Shown: positions 15,405 through 23,724 of the stretch, piece after piece
How positions within the stretch are numbered: position 1 is the stretch's first letter
How the letters are laid out: each line of letters starts with the position of its first letter
Origin: a virus
Strand: one strand, 5' to 3'
IMG/VR virus record: IMGVR_UViG_3300033149_005403
Coordinates: 1-34,128 of that record
Length of the DNA stretch: 34,128 nt
Made by a program: the position numbers and the translations under genes
The notes under the pieces: generated by a model
What the model saw: only the letters and a program-made list of their open reading frames with translations
Databases searched by the model: none
Told to the model about the DNA's origin: nothing

Positions 15405-16127
15405 TCAAAATACAAGCGGATGAAACTCTCCAGCCGCCGATGCTTTTGGAATAGATGAGAGTAATTCCTCTCCAATAAATCGAATTTCAACATCATGTCC
15501 AATAAACAAATCACCAGTATAAGCCGACCTGACTGCCTCTGGACAGGTCATAATGAATTTCATGGCAATATCATTATGAGGTTGCACCTCAACACGTCCC
15601 GCGATTGTATGATTGATTATTATCAATAAATCCAGCATATCCGTACGACTCAAATTCGACCATTTGAATGTAACGATTGGACGATAACCCTCATGGCGCT
15701 GTCGTACTGTTCCATCTGACAGAGTTACCGATATAGCTCCGCCGTCAGTTCTCTCTGGAATAAATTCCAATTGCGTATCGACGCAATCAGGAAGCGTAAT
15801 TATTCGTCCATCATTCAAATCAACGTTACGCCAAATTTCACCGCCTAAATCCGACGCCTCGAGAAAATTACTCGTTAATACGATTTTTGCAGCATCAACT
15901 GATGCCACAACATAACACTTATTCCCCACCTGCGCATTTGATACTTGCTGATCAGCTCCTAAATTAGAGCGGAGATCAACCGTTGTCGCAACCTCGTTCG
16001 ACCCGTTGACCCAGTTACCCGTGCCGGGCAGCTGAATTTTATTATACCGAAAATCCGCTCCTGCCCCAGGTAACAGAGCAAATGCAGGTGGACCCGTTCC
16101 CCAAATTAGTGTTTCTGGATAACTCAT
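15405..16127 (-). CDS. Tail tip/distal tail protein
   Basis: A 240-residue protein. Residues about 20-95 (from LPGTGNWVNGS to KIVLTSNF) resemble a beta module also present in the neighbouring hub protein and common in phage tail proteins. The rest, with WSNLSRTDMLDLLIIINHT and IGHDVEIRFIGEE, is beta-rich and looks like distal tail proteins that join hub and tube. No enzyme motif. The ATG overlaps the hub stop by TGATG. The call is from position between hub and fibre and from fold-like pattern. Confidence 0.6.
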   Translation of the reverse strand: MSYPETLIWGTGPPAFALLPGAGADFRYNKIQLPGTGNWVNGSNEVATTVDLRSNLGADQQVSNAQVGNKCYVVASVDAAKIVLTSNFLEASDLGGEIWRNVDLNDGRIITLPDCVDTQLEFIPERTDGGAISVTLSDGTVRQRHEGYRPIVTFKWSNLSRTDMLDLLIIINHTIAGRVEVQPHNDIAMKFIMTCPEAVRSAYTGDLFIGHDVEIRFIGEELLSSIPKASAAGEFHPLVF

Positions 16128-18301
16128 CAGTCAAATGGATTTGGATAAAGGTGATCATCATGTCCCGATTGAAGCGTCAACTGGAGATAATCCTTGCCAT
16201 AAACAATCTGACGCACAATTTTTTCAGAAATAATAACATTGTGAATTATAATTCTATCAAATATCCGGATATTCCAATGCTCATCAACATCCGGATCACA
16301 ATTCAGAACAACAATATCCTGTTTTTCGAGGTAATAACTGTCAGCATAAAAACGACTCAGCACATCGTTGAATCCCTCATTATCAATTATCCGACTATCC
16401 ACCCGGGGGGGATCGTCCCCTTTATGATCTGTTATGGTTAATTCCGGCATCCCCAATAAATTTCGTCGATCCAGAATAACAGAATTGCCCGAATATCCAC
16501 GATGTACGAGATAAATTCGCTTTTTACCATCAGAATCGCATTCCACATAGAGAATCGAATTCGTCAACAAACAAATTTCACGGAGAATCTGTCCTGCGGT
16601 TTTATCCCTAAAATCAAATGATATGGTTGTAATATCAATCAATCCGGCATAAAACAATACACCAGTAATTAGATAGTATCGTCCTTCAAGCCACGCCAGC
16701 TCCTGTGAATTAGCTCGTCCTGCCGACAGGGACAAATAATCCCTGAATACGAAATCTCTATATATTCCAATTCGCTGAACCCGTCCTGCAGGATCCTGGT
16801 AACTCGTTGTCAAAATTATTTTCGTTGATTGAACCTCAGCTATCATGTAATAAAATCTTCGCTCGAATCCACTCGTTGCTGGTCTAACAACGTCTCCTGC
16901 CTCCAGATAATTCCGCAAATCTATAGATGTCATAACATCTGTAGATCCCGGCGTCCATGTTCCTACTCCCGGTAATTGATATGGCACTCCTGTATAATCA
17001 TAATCTGGTAATTCAATTGATTTCCAAATCGATCTACTCGGAATGTTGTCTAATACACGATACCAATCAAATCGTTGTTCTGCCGCAGCCCCCCAGGCAT
17101 GATTGATTATGTCGCGGTTTTTCAGATCAACGGCAAACCATTCAGCAATACTGCATCTACCATACAGAATGATCGGTGACCGCCGCGTCATCTGATGCTC
17201 CTCAATCCATGACCATAATTGATAAACAATTATGATATTTTCATCATCAATCACCTGTTGTTTTCTATACCGATATATCCGATCATTTCGTATCCAGTAC
17301 TCACCTCTGTTATCGTTGTCATCAAATTTTGCATTTAAGGTGCGACGTAATCCGCCGTGCTCTCGTTCCTCGCGTAGGGCATCCAGATCAATATCGCAAT
17401 TTAATTCAATTGAATCTCCACAATCATAGGTGTTTTCAATGATCCGTATTTCTGCTGTATCACCCGCCGCGTTCCAACCAATATGACAGGGTTTTAATTC
17501 ACCATCGATCTGTTTCATAAATACATCATTGTCGCTATAATTTTTATCAATAATGCGTAAATTAGAATATCGGCTGATCGTTCCCGGGGAATAGATGAGT
17601 TCATAATTCCCATATTCCAGATTCAACTGCCTAACAACGTCTCTCGCAATATCAGATAGATTGATCTGTCGCATCAGGCTGTCACTATTCCTCCATCGAT
17701 ACACTCCCCATTGAACCTCTTCATAGGCATCCTGATCGTTTTCCGGTTGAAAGGGCAATCCACGTGAATCGTATAAATATACCTCATCATAACCGAGACG
17801 GTCTGCAGGTGTCAGGGTCGGATAAATATGCTCCCAGATAACCTGCAACCAGTCCTCCTGTATTTCCTCGTCGTTTACTATACGCGGTATTTGGAGTCGT
17901 TTCAAATATCGCAATCCTGAAACGCTCTCCATTTCACCATCAGCATTAACCACATTACCGCGTTTCCCGATCTTCAAATCCTTCAGCTCCTGTGAATAGC
18001 TCAAAACACGAAATCTGAGTAGTTCATTTTCATAATTCCATGATTGCTCACGATCTACGAAACCACGAAATATCTCGGTCTGCTGACTCCCGCCTTTAAT
18101 CCTGACAATATCACCGCGGACTATTTCCATATCACCACCGGGACGAAAATAACCATCCCTGTCGAAAATCAGGAGCTGTGCATACGATGATACGAAATTA
18201 AATAACGTGTCCTGCTCAACCTCAATCACAACTAACGGATCGTCGCCCTGAATCCAAACGAGTTCATGCCACTCGTCGTTTTTATATATCTCGGCAATCA
18301 A
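16127..18301 (-). CDS. Tail hub/baseplate-type protein
   Basis: A 724-residue protein directly after the tape measure, the usual place of the tail hub. The N-terminus has the strands and the phrase EIVRGDIVRIKGGSQQTEIFRGFVD-like pattern found in hub and late-control-D-like proteins; the C-terminal 200 residues repeat such elements (TAGQILREICLLTN, DRIIIHNVIISEK). Residues about 440-520 hold the LPGVGTWTPGS module shared with the next gene. The start is TTG, overlapping the tape measure TGA, since no ATG is near. It should form the ring that closes the tail tube and contacts the tape measure. No peptidoglycan hydrolase motif seen. Confidence 0.65.
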   Translation of the reverse strand: MIAEIYKNDEWHELVWIQGDDPLVVIEVEQDTLFNFVSSYAQLLIFDRDGYFRPGGDMEIVRGDIVRIKGGSQQTEIFRGFVDREQSWNYENELLRFRVLSYSQELKDLKIGKRGNVVNADGEMESVSGLRYLKRLQIPRIVNDEEIQEDWLQVIWEHIYPTLTPADRLGYDEVYLYDSRGLPFQPENDQDAYEEVQWGVYRWRNSDSLMRQINLSDIARDVVRQLNLEYGNYELIYSPGTISRYSNLRIIDKNYSDNDVFMKQIDGELKPCHIGWNAAGDTAEIRIIENTYDCGDSIELNCDIDLDALREEREHGGLRRTLNAKFDDNDNRGEYWIRNDRIYRYRKQQVIDDENIIIVYQLWSWIEEHQMTRRSPIILYGRCSIAEWFAVDLKNRDIINHAWGAAAEQRFDWYRVLDNIPSRSIWKSIELPDYDYTGVPYQLPGVGTWTPGSTDVMTSIDLRNYLEAGDVVRPATSGFERRFYYMIAEVQSTKIILTTSYQDPAGRVQRIGIYRDFVFRDYLSLSAGRANSQELAWLEGRYYLITGVLFYAGLIDITTISFDFRDKTAGQILREICLLTNSILYVECDSDGKKRIYLVHRGYSGNSVILDRRNLLGMPELTITDHKGDDPPRVDSRIIDNEGFNDVLSRFYADSYYLEKQDIVVLNCDPDVDEHWNIRIFDRIIIHNVIISEKIVRQIVYGKDYLQLTLQSGHDDHLYPNPFD

Positions 18302-20106
18302 TATGCACGCCGATTATTGAACTGTTCAACTGTCCGTAAATAACTCGAAATCTGAACACTATCAATCATTACCGTTACATCACCTCCACCACTACGCCCG
18401 GCTAATGATGTTCCGCTACTCACTCCCGGTGCAGAAAAAGGTAATACCGATCCGAGTGCACCGCTAATACCTCCAACACCGAATATAGATGATAGGATTT
18501 TCGCTGATAATGCTTCCGCCGCCATCCGCCGGAGCGTATAGAGGAATGAGTCCAACATTCCCTTCAATCCCTTATCAAACGGATCGAACAGAAAATCAGC
18601 AAAAGCATCCTGGATATTCCGAGCAGCTTGCTCGGCATATTCATTCATTTTATCAGTAGCTTCCTCCATCGTGTCTGCCATCTCATCCGTCGAATCTATT
18701 ATCTCATCTATTGAATCTGCTGTCTCACCATATATATCCTTTAGCCTTGCTAATTCACGCTGATATATCTCATCTGTCATCAAGCCGCCACTTTTTGCCA
18801 TGACTTCATTTAGATGGGCAATACCAAGCGCTAACCTCTCAGCATTGGTTAAATTTCTCTCCCAGATTTGATACCATTGAGATAATGCCGTTGTATCAAT
18901 ATCTAATTCCAGTATATCGACTGGAAGAATCGGTCTGGGTGGTATTTTATCTATTGTTTTAGCAATATCATCAATATTCTGCTTTACAGGTCTTAATACA
19001 GCATCGAATTCTCCTACACTCGAGGTCATATCGCTTGCAACTACTGCTAATTGTCCAAATGTTCCTGCGCCTTTATTTAATATATCATTTAATTCCTTCT
19101 GTAAATCGGCAACGCTCTTCGATGATTCTCCTATCGCTGCTGAAAAATCTAATACCTCTTCACCATTTAGATTGACTGTAAATTTATTCAGCGGATCCTG
19201 ATATGATTTAATTAGTATAAAATACTCCTCCATTATATCATTTAATTTCTGCACCCTTGTTTCTGATTCGCCTAATATATTATTGAATAATTCAAACACT
19301 CCAGTTAATGTTTCAACTGCAGGAGCACCGATCCATAAAAACAAATGCCCTATTTTTTCTAAAACGTCACCATATTCATTCATTAATGCCTGTGTTCGCC
19401 CCCCAAATGTATCACGTGCTGCCCGCGCTGCCCCCCCCATCTCCTTTTCAAATTCCCTTAAAATCATTTTCTGCGCATCGAGGGTACGACCGGTCATTAC
19501 CAGATTTTTTATCAATTCCTTCTGCTGTTGTGTGAATTGAACTCCCGCCCGCGAAAGTGCAGTGATCCCCAAAATCGGATCATTTAATGCTTTTCCGAGC
19601 ATGAGTGCAGATGATTTCAAATCCTGACCTAAAACAGTACTCATATTAAGGGCAGCTTCAACTGCTCCGGGTAATACATCATGTCCGATATTTGTAAAAG
19701 TCAACAGGATTCCCTGAAGCGATAATACAGCCTCATCTCCATAGGTTGTGACTTTTTGAAATCCTGCAGCCATTTCTCTCAATTCACGCGATGTCATACC
19801 CGCTGCAAATCCTGTTGAACGAACGCGAGCTTCAATCTGACGTTGAGCTGCTTCCTGCTCAATGAATGCCTTGGTCGTAGAACTCACTACTCGTGTAATC
19901 GCATAAAAAGTCGCTGCCATCGTAAATTTGAACAGCAGACTTGCATTACGAATACGCGCAATAGTCATTCGCACTTTTTCCAATGATTTCGTCATTCCAC
20001 TCGAAGAGACTCGAATTTTCCCTTGAGCATCTTTCAAATTACGGACAAATTTGTCCATAGAAAGCTCGAGTTTGAATTTCGCCTTTCCGAGTTCCTGTTC
20101 AGGCAT
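18298..20106 (-). CDS. Tape measure protein
   Basis: A 602-residue tail length protein. The N-terminal 100 residues are basic and helical (LSMDKFVRNLKDAQGKIR), followed by the conserved segment with MTSRELREMAAGFQ, GDEAVLSLQGILLTFTNIG and LGKALNDPILGITALSRAG (about 103-210), typical of phage tape measures, then a hydrophobic region near 255-275 and long helices. The C-terminus is glycine/serine-rich. At about 1.5 angstrom per residue it suggests a tail of roughly 90 nm, typical for a siphovirus. It has a perfect AGGAGG site, and its start overlaps the chaperone frame end by 8 bp. Confidence 0.93.
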   Translation of the reverse strand: MPEQELGKAKFKLELSMDKFVRNLKDAQGKIRVSSSGMTKSLEKVRMTIARIRNASLLFKFTMAATFYAITRVVSSTTKAFIEQEAAQRQIEARVRSTGFAAGMTSRELREMAAGFQKVTTYGDEAVLSLQGILLTFTNIGHDVLPGAVEAALNMSTVLGQDLKSSALMLGKALNDPILGITALSRAGVQFTQQQKELIKNLVMTGRTLDAQKMILREFEKEMGGAARAARDTFGGRTQALMNEYGDVLEKIGHLFLWIGAPAVETLTGVFELFNNILGESETRVQKLNDIMEEYFILIKSYQDPLNKFTVNLNGEEVLDFSAAIGESSKSVADLQKELNDILNKGAGTFGQLAVVASDMTSSVGEFDAVLRPVKQNIDDIAKTIDKIPPRPILPVDILELDIDTTALSQWYQIWERNLTNAERLALGIAHLNEVMAKSGGLMTDEIYQRELARLKDIYGETADSIDEIIDSTDEMADTMEEATDKMNEYAEQAARNIQDAFADFLFDPFDKGLKGMLDSFLYTLRRMAAEALSAKILSSIFGVGGISGALGSVLPFSAPGVSSGTSLAGRSGGGDVTVMIDSVQISSYLRTVEQFNNRRAY

Positions 20107-20440
20107 TTAACCTCCTACAGATTTCCTCGTGTAATCGTTTCCGCTTAATCAAATCAACACCGGTGATTGATTTATTCTCCGATGGTAACAATTGATTCAG
20201 GGATGGAATTGTTTTAGCTCGCGATAACATTGCCGTCAACCAAGCCTGCTGAATCGAACGCTTCATCTCTAACTCAACCCTCTCAGTATATCCCTGTGTG
20301 AGTAGAGTAAATTCAAGAGGACTAAGATTCCAGAATTCCGACGGCTGAATACCAGATTGAATAGCTAATCGGTAGGCTTCGCGCCAGTCGAACCTTGCCC
20401 CCGACGCTTCGCTCGTCCGACCGGCGCTTTCGCTTCCCCC
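20099..20440 (-). CDS. Second tail assembly chaperone frame (-1 frame)
   Basis: After the stop of the first chaperone frame a second conserved frame continues in the -1 register to a TGA at 20099-20101. From 20392 it encodes 97 residues beginning FDWREAYRLAIQSG, then PSEFWNLSPLEFTLLTQGY and AWLTAMLSRAKTIPSL, which match the tail assembly chaperone family found in GTA-like and lambdoid tail modules (TAC, Phage_TAC_6 type). It has no ATG, GTG with ribosome site or other good start, so it is probably made as a -1 frameshift fusion to the first frame. Candidate slip sites are GGGGGAA (20434-20440) and CGGGGGC (20397-20403). I place the left limit at the first of these. Confidence 0.75.
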   Translation of the reverse strand, partial: GGSESAGRTSEASGARFDWREAYRLAIQSGIQPSEFWNLSPLEFTLLTQGYTERVELEMKRSIQQAWLTAMLSRAKTIPSLNQLLPSENKSITGVDLIKRKRLHEEICRRLNA

Positions 20441-20712
20441 AGGGATCTGTTGAGCGCCTCCGCAACAGGTTCGGCAAATACTGATGGATTCATTTCCCAG
20501 TCTAATACCTCCTCGAGAGTCAAACTGGGATCATCAGATAATAATCCTGCCCACAGCATCCCCGCTAAATGCAGCATGTTGGTTGAATCGAGATTCGATA
20601 GATCGAATTTCAGCCCGATCTTTTTCGATTCAGCTTGCAATCCAGCATAGGAGCGCATCGTGAACCGAATTATTCTCTCTTTGCCACCAACAGTGATTTT
20701 TATCCCGTTCAT
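20365..20712 (-). CDS. Tail assembly chaperone, first frame
   Basis: A 115-residue protein between the tail tube and tape measure genes. It has an N-terminal beta part (MNGIKITVGGKERIIRFTMR), a helix, and a C-terminal basic tail rich in Gly, Ala, Lys and Arg (KAPVGRAKRRGQGS) which is where the -1 frame takes over. Tail chaperones bind the tape measure and guide tube polymerisation; the usual phage arrangement is a short form and a frameshifted long form. The start at 20712 is chosen because its ATG overlaps the tail tube TGA (ATGA). The alternative GTG/ATG starts upstream lie inside the previous gene. Confidence 0.8.
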   Translation of the reverse strand: MNGIKITVGGKERIIRFTMRSYAGLQAESKKIGLKFDLSNLDSTNMLHLAGMLWAGLLSDDPSLTLEEVLDWEMNPSVFAEPVAEALNRSLGEAKAPVGRAKRRGQGSTGAKPTD

Positions 20713-21113
20713 ACTGCTGACCATGCTCCTGTCACCTCAACCGATACGCTGATAGTGGCAGCTTCCTGATCAGGAAATGAATCTGACATTGATGTTACAA
20801 TGCAATCTGCCTGTTCAGTATCCGTTCCTGAATACTGGCGACGAATTTTCATCACAGTTCCGTTTCGCATCGCATCGCGTAATGCCGTATAACCTGCTGC
20901 GCTCGGAACGTAGAGAGCATCGAGTGTTACTGAAGCCGAATATCGTCCAGGCAACAGTTTCCGGTTTCTGGAATCCTTTGAGGAAACATCAATTACATCG
21001 ACATTTTCATTGAATACTACATTCCCCTGCGACCCGACCGTTGTCCATACTGGAGTATCGTATGTCCCCGTATTGACACGGAGAACGACATCAGCACCAT
21101 TTATCTCGGCCAT
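20709..21113 (-). CDS. Major tail protein (tail tube, TP901-1 type)
   Basis: A 134-residue tail tube protein. Family marks are the start MAEINGADVVLRVNTG, WTTVGSQGNVVFNENVDVID (about 24-43), the SKDSRNRKLLPGRYSASVTLD stretch and the C-terminal SFPDQEAATISVSVEVTGAW. These tubes polymerise around the tape measure. GGGAGGT stands before the ATG, the strongest ribosome site of the tail region, which fits a highly made structural protein. It overlaps the chaperone start. Confidence 0.9.
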   Translation of the reverse strand: MAEINGADVVLRVNTGTYDTPVWTTVGSQGNVVFNENVDVIDVSSKDSRNRKLLPGRYSASVTLDALYVPSAAGYTALRDAMRNGTVMKIRRQYSGTDTEQADCIVTSMSDSFPDQEAATISVSVEVTGAWSAV

Positions 21114-21123
21114 ATTTACCTCC

Positions 21124-21513
21124 CTATCCTACGTTTGCGATTTTGACCGCCCGGACTTTCAAATCGGTAACAGCGGAGTAGGTCACCTGAACCTTGCCAT
21201 TGCCATCATTGTATCCTGCCGTAGGCAGAATAATCGCCGCCTCAGTCCTATTCCCTGTTGATCCATCAGTCACGAGCGTTTTGTCCGAAATCGGAATCGA
21301 TTGCCCAAATCCCTCGACTTTGATCGAGGTCTTCTGAGCAGTAAATGTTGCCGTGATCTCTGTCGATCCCTCATTTCGGATTTCGAATATCGTGCGACCA
21401 TCATTCACGTACTCATTCCCGTCGGAATTCGCCGCCTCAAATGAATCGCTGTCTTCATCTCGCACCAACCCGTCCTCGTCCAGTTCAACGGGCGTAATTT
21501 CTACAACAGCCAC
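21124..21513 (-). CDS. Conserved head-tail/neck protein, beta-rich
   Basis: A 129-residue beta-rich protein with NEYVNDGRTIFEIRNEGSTE-like core (about 31-50). Proteins with an NDGRTxFxxxNxGS pattern are common in phage structural clusters near the tail tube, but their role is not settled. The start is GTG with GGAGG six bases upstream, three bases behind the stop of the preceding gene. It may be a tail tube or neck accessory. Low-complexity acidic N-terminus. Confidence 0.6.
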   Translation of the reverse strand: MAVVEITPVELDEDGLVRDEDSDSFEAANSDGNEYVNDGRTIFEIRNEGSTEITATFTAQKTSIKVEGFGQSIPISDKTLVTDGSTGNRTEAAIILPTAGYNDGNGKVQVTYSAVTDLKVRAVKIANVG

Positions 21514-21514
21514 C

Positions 21515-21943
21515 TCAAACCTCCATTGCTAAAATTCGAACTGATACCACCAATCCGGCTATTCTCTCACCAGATGCGCCCTCCAGTGGTACGCTGATCG
21601 CGCCCGACGCCGACGCTATAACAGTTTCGTAATTGTCAATTGATAATTTGTGCCTGTGAAACAATATCCTGACCCGCTCGGCAATTTGTTCGAGTTTTAA
21701 TAAACTCCCCTCCTCTGCTCCATAACATAATACATCCCGAATCTGATCCCGCCCGCGAGTAGTTTTCGTATCAAATGGCTCATCCGTAACCGGCGCTGAA
21801 ATTACAATATATGGTAATTCCGCATCATCTGGAACCAGCCTCCCTGTAAAAATTGCAGGTGCGCTATTATAACTCGTGATCAATGATGAAAGCGTAGCAT
21901 CATTTGCTAATCGATTGTAAAACGCCTTTGTAAAATCACTCAT
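21515..21943 (-). CDS. Tail completion protein (DUF3168-like)
   Basis: A 142-residue protein that resembles the DUF3168/tail terminator group: FTKAFYNRLANDATLSSLIT at the N-terminus, ELPYIVISAPVTDEPFDTKT (about 41-60) and a C-terminal beta strand AGLVVSVRIL. Such proteins cap the top of the tail and join it to the head. The ATG at 21943 follows the upstream stop closely; a TTG three bases earlier is also possible. Position between HK97-gp10-like protein and tail tube fits. Confidence 0.8.
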   Translation of the reverse strand: MSDFTKAFYNRLANDATLSSLITSYNSAPAIFTGRLVPDDAELPYIVISAPVTDEPFDTKTTRGRDQIRDVLCYGAEEGSLLKLEQIAERVRILFHRHKLSIDNYETVIASASGAISVPLEGASGERIAGLVVSVRILAMEV

Positions 21944-22338
21944 CAACCATAACCTCTCACAATCAACGAAAACAATTTCCGACGATACCGCATAACTGTC
22001 GGGCGTAAATATGGTCGGCGAAATTTCGGCTCACCCATTTCAAGCCGCAGCGCATAGGGCTCAGCTGATCCTGTTGTGATTCCCTCCAATACCCCGACAT
22101 ATCCAATGATTTTGGTCGGCGTTCTATGCACTTCATACCAAATCGATTTACGTAATGTTCCTGTTTTAACATGAGGTGGTCCACCCGGCGGACCCGGCGG
22201 CTGCCCCTGCGCAACATATCGTTTGCATTTCTCTACAGCATAAACACACGCATTTATCATGCCCTGTTCAAGAGCACTATTCGCTCTCCGGATTATCCGG
22301 TCACCATGCCAGGTCATCGTGGTAGTTATTTTATTCAT
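21943..22338 (-). CDS. HK97 gp10-like head-tail protein
   Basis: A 131-residue protein similar to the HK97 gp10 family: a helix with ACVYAVEKCKRYVAQGQP (about 28-45), the marker PPHVKTGTLRKSIWYEV (about 53-69), and APYALRLEMG with a C-terminal RPYLRPT segment. These proteins take part in head-tail joining or tail assembly. The start at 22338 is fixed by GGGAGGAGC directly upstream and the ATGA overlap with the head closure gene; the earlier start at 22362 would be inside the previous gene. Confidence 0.85.
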   Translation of the reverse strand: MNKITTTMTWHGDRIIRRANSALEQGMINACVYAVEKCKRYVAQGQPPGPPGGPPHVKTGTLRKSIWYEVHRTPTKIIGYVGVLEGITTGSAEPYALRLEMGEPKFRRPYLRPTVMRYRRKLFSLIVRGYG

Positions 22339-22658
22339 GCTCCTCCCTGGGTTTCCATGCAATCCACCTCGAGGTGATGTCGATTTCCACCAACAGCCCT
22401 GACCCCTAATACCTCAACCGTTAAATCACCGAGTACCAATTGACAGTTTTCCGTTACATCTGCACCAATCCTGAAATATGCAACGTGAGATATTTTCGCT
22501 TGTTCGCGCTGACCTGCCACCTGTTCACGTCCTGTTGCCGGACGAATCCGCCCCCTCTCCGTTGCTACCGTTGCCCAGTTTTCAGTCCAACCGCCCTGTC
22601 CATCTGCTACCCGTGCCTTGCGGCGGATTGATATTTTTCTGCGGAGTAATCCCTGCAT
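22335..22658 (-). CDS. Head closure (head-tail joining) protein
   Basis: A 107-residue protein of the phage head-tail joining type: basic start LLRRKISIRRKARVADGQGG, WTENWATVATERGRIRPATG, and a beta-rich rest ending in HLEVDCMETQ. The family closes the head after DNA packaging and links connector and tail. The start at 22658 overlaps the connector stop as TGATG; a GTG nine bases earlier is possible but would overlap more. Gene order connector-closure-gp10-terminator is the usual one. Confidence 0.85.
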   Translation of the reverse strand: MQGLLRRKISIRRKARVADGQGGWTENWATVATERGRIRPATGREQVAGQREQAKISHVAYFRIGADVTENCQLVLGDLTVEVLGVRAVGGNRHHLEVDCMETQGGA

Positions 22659-23254
22659 CAGAACCACAAATCTTTATATTTATCCAGAATACTCCTCGCA
22701 TCTGGCGCCATTGTTAATACTCCCGCGATTGGAGCATTGAGTGTATATTGATAATCGCCGATCCGCTCTCCGGTTTTATCGCCTTCACGATCGCGATACC
22801 GGCTCGCAATTAACAATAATGCTGCCAGTTTAATATCATCCGGTGCACCATCAAATCCGCCAACATACGTAACCTTCCAACGCCGACGACCGCTCGACCA
22901 GCATGCAGGTTTCCGATCAGGAAATGTTGATCCATAAATAAATAACGTATTCTCCTCGGAGAGCCAGATCGTACCAGCTTCAGGATCGAAATCATAATTG
23001 TCAGACGATAATGTCGAATCATCATCCGTATCAATTATCGAGGTGATTGAATCAATCGGTCGATTTTTCACAATTAAATCCCGGGCCCCCCCATCATGAT
23101 ATTCGGTGAAACTCGATTGCGTGAAGGATCGATTAAGATAAGTCTCAATTCCCTGCGTGAAATAATCGATCAATCCCTCAAACAAATCGTCATCGTCTGA
23201 ATGATCAATCCCGAGATATGTTTTGACCTCGGCGAGTGTAACCAGATCACTCAT
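22658..23254 (-). CDS. Head-tail connector protein (gp6-like adaptor)
   Basis: A 198-residue protein with the usual adaptor start TLAEVKTYLGIDHSDDDDLFE (helices that build the ring) and YFTQGIETYLNRSF, followed by a beta-sheet insertion with RPIDSITSIIDTDDDS, and the closing helix DIKLAALLLIASRYRDREG. These proteins form the ring between portal and head closure protein. The ATG overlaps the upstream stop as ATGA. Length is typical for the long version with extra beta insertion. Confidence 0.88.
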   Translation of the reverse strand: MSDLVTLAEVKTYLGIDHSDDDDLFEGLIDYFTQGIETYLNRSFTQSSFTEYHDGGARDLIVKNRPIDSITSIIDTDDDSTLSSDNYDFDPEAGTIWLSEENTLFIYGSTFPDRKPACWSSGRRRWKVTYVGGFDGAPDDIKLAALLLIASRYRDREGDKTGERIGDYQYTLNAPIAGVLTMAPDARSILDKYKDLWF

Positions 23255-23655
23255 TTATCGATCTTTAATGTGGCAACAGCGATGGGTTTGAGCTCCTTGT
23301 CCTCAGGCGGTTGTTTTTTCGGCTTTTTTTCTGGAATTTTTTCAATTCGCGGTAATACACGAATGAATCGTTTGTGTGCCATGATCTGCCGATATAACAC
23401 GCCGATACGTCGCGTATCATATTTCCCACCAGGTTGCAGAACAACCGTTCCGTTTAAAACCGTTCCATGGCGAGCTTGATACTCGCCACTACCGATTTTT
23501 CGCGATGGTCGTTTCAGGCAAATCAATTCCCGCCCCCGCAAGAGCTCTTTTATGATCGTCTTCCCCAATATGAGATCATCCAGTATTGCCCCTGTTTCAA
23601 TAACTGTGCGACCGTTGACATTTATCGGATGAAGTAATTCATACTGAAAATTCAT
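23251..23655 (-). CDS. Small structural-region protein, unknown function
   Basis: A 134-residue protein. The N-terminus MNFQYELLHPINVNGRTV resembles short tail/head accessory proteins with an HPxxVxG pattern, followed by basic and Lys/Pro-rich segments (KIPEKKPKKQPPEDK near 107-121). The start at 23655 (ATG with GAGAG upstream) is preferred over a GTG at 23697, because the GTG lies inside the strong hairpin at 23672-23703 and lacks spacing to a ribosome site. It sits between decoration-type protein and connector and overlaps the connector start. Confidence 0.6.
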   Translation of the reverse strand: MNFQYELLHPINVNGRTVIETGAILDDLILGKTIIKELLRGRELICLKRPSRKIGSGEYQARHGTVLNGTVVLQPGGKYDTRRIGVLYRQIMAHKRFIRVLPRIEKIPEKKPKKQPPEDKELKPIAVATLKIDK

Positions 23656-23671
23656 TATTCTCTCGAATTCT

Positions 23672-23703
23672 GGAGAGGTGGAGATTTTATGCTCCACCCC
23701 TCC
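23672..23703 (-). terminator. 12-bp hairpin after the capsid genes
   Basis: On the minus strand GGAGGGGTGGAG pairs with CTCCACCTCTCC across an 8-base loop, 12 pairs with one G-T wobble. It lies just after the decoration-like gene and ahead of the connector genes. No T-tract follows, so it may slow or stop part of the transcripts, or stabilise the 3' end of capsid mRNA so that capsid genes are made in larger amount. Confidence 0.5.
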
Positions 23704-23724
23704 AAGTTTGCCGGATTTGCTGGT

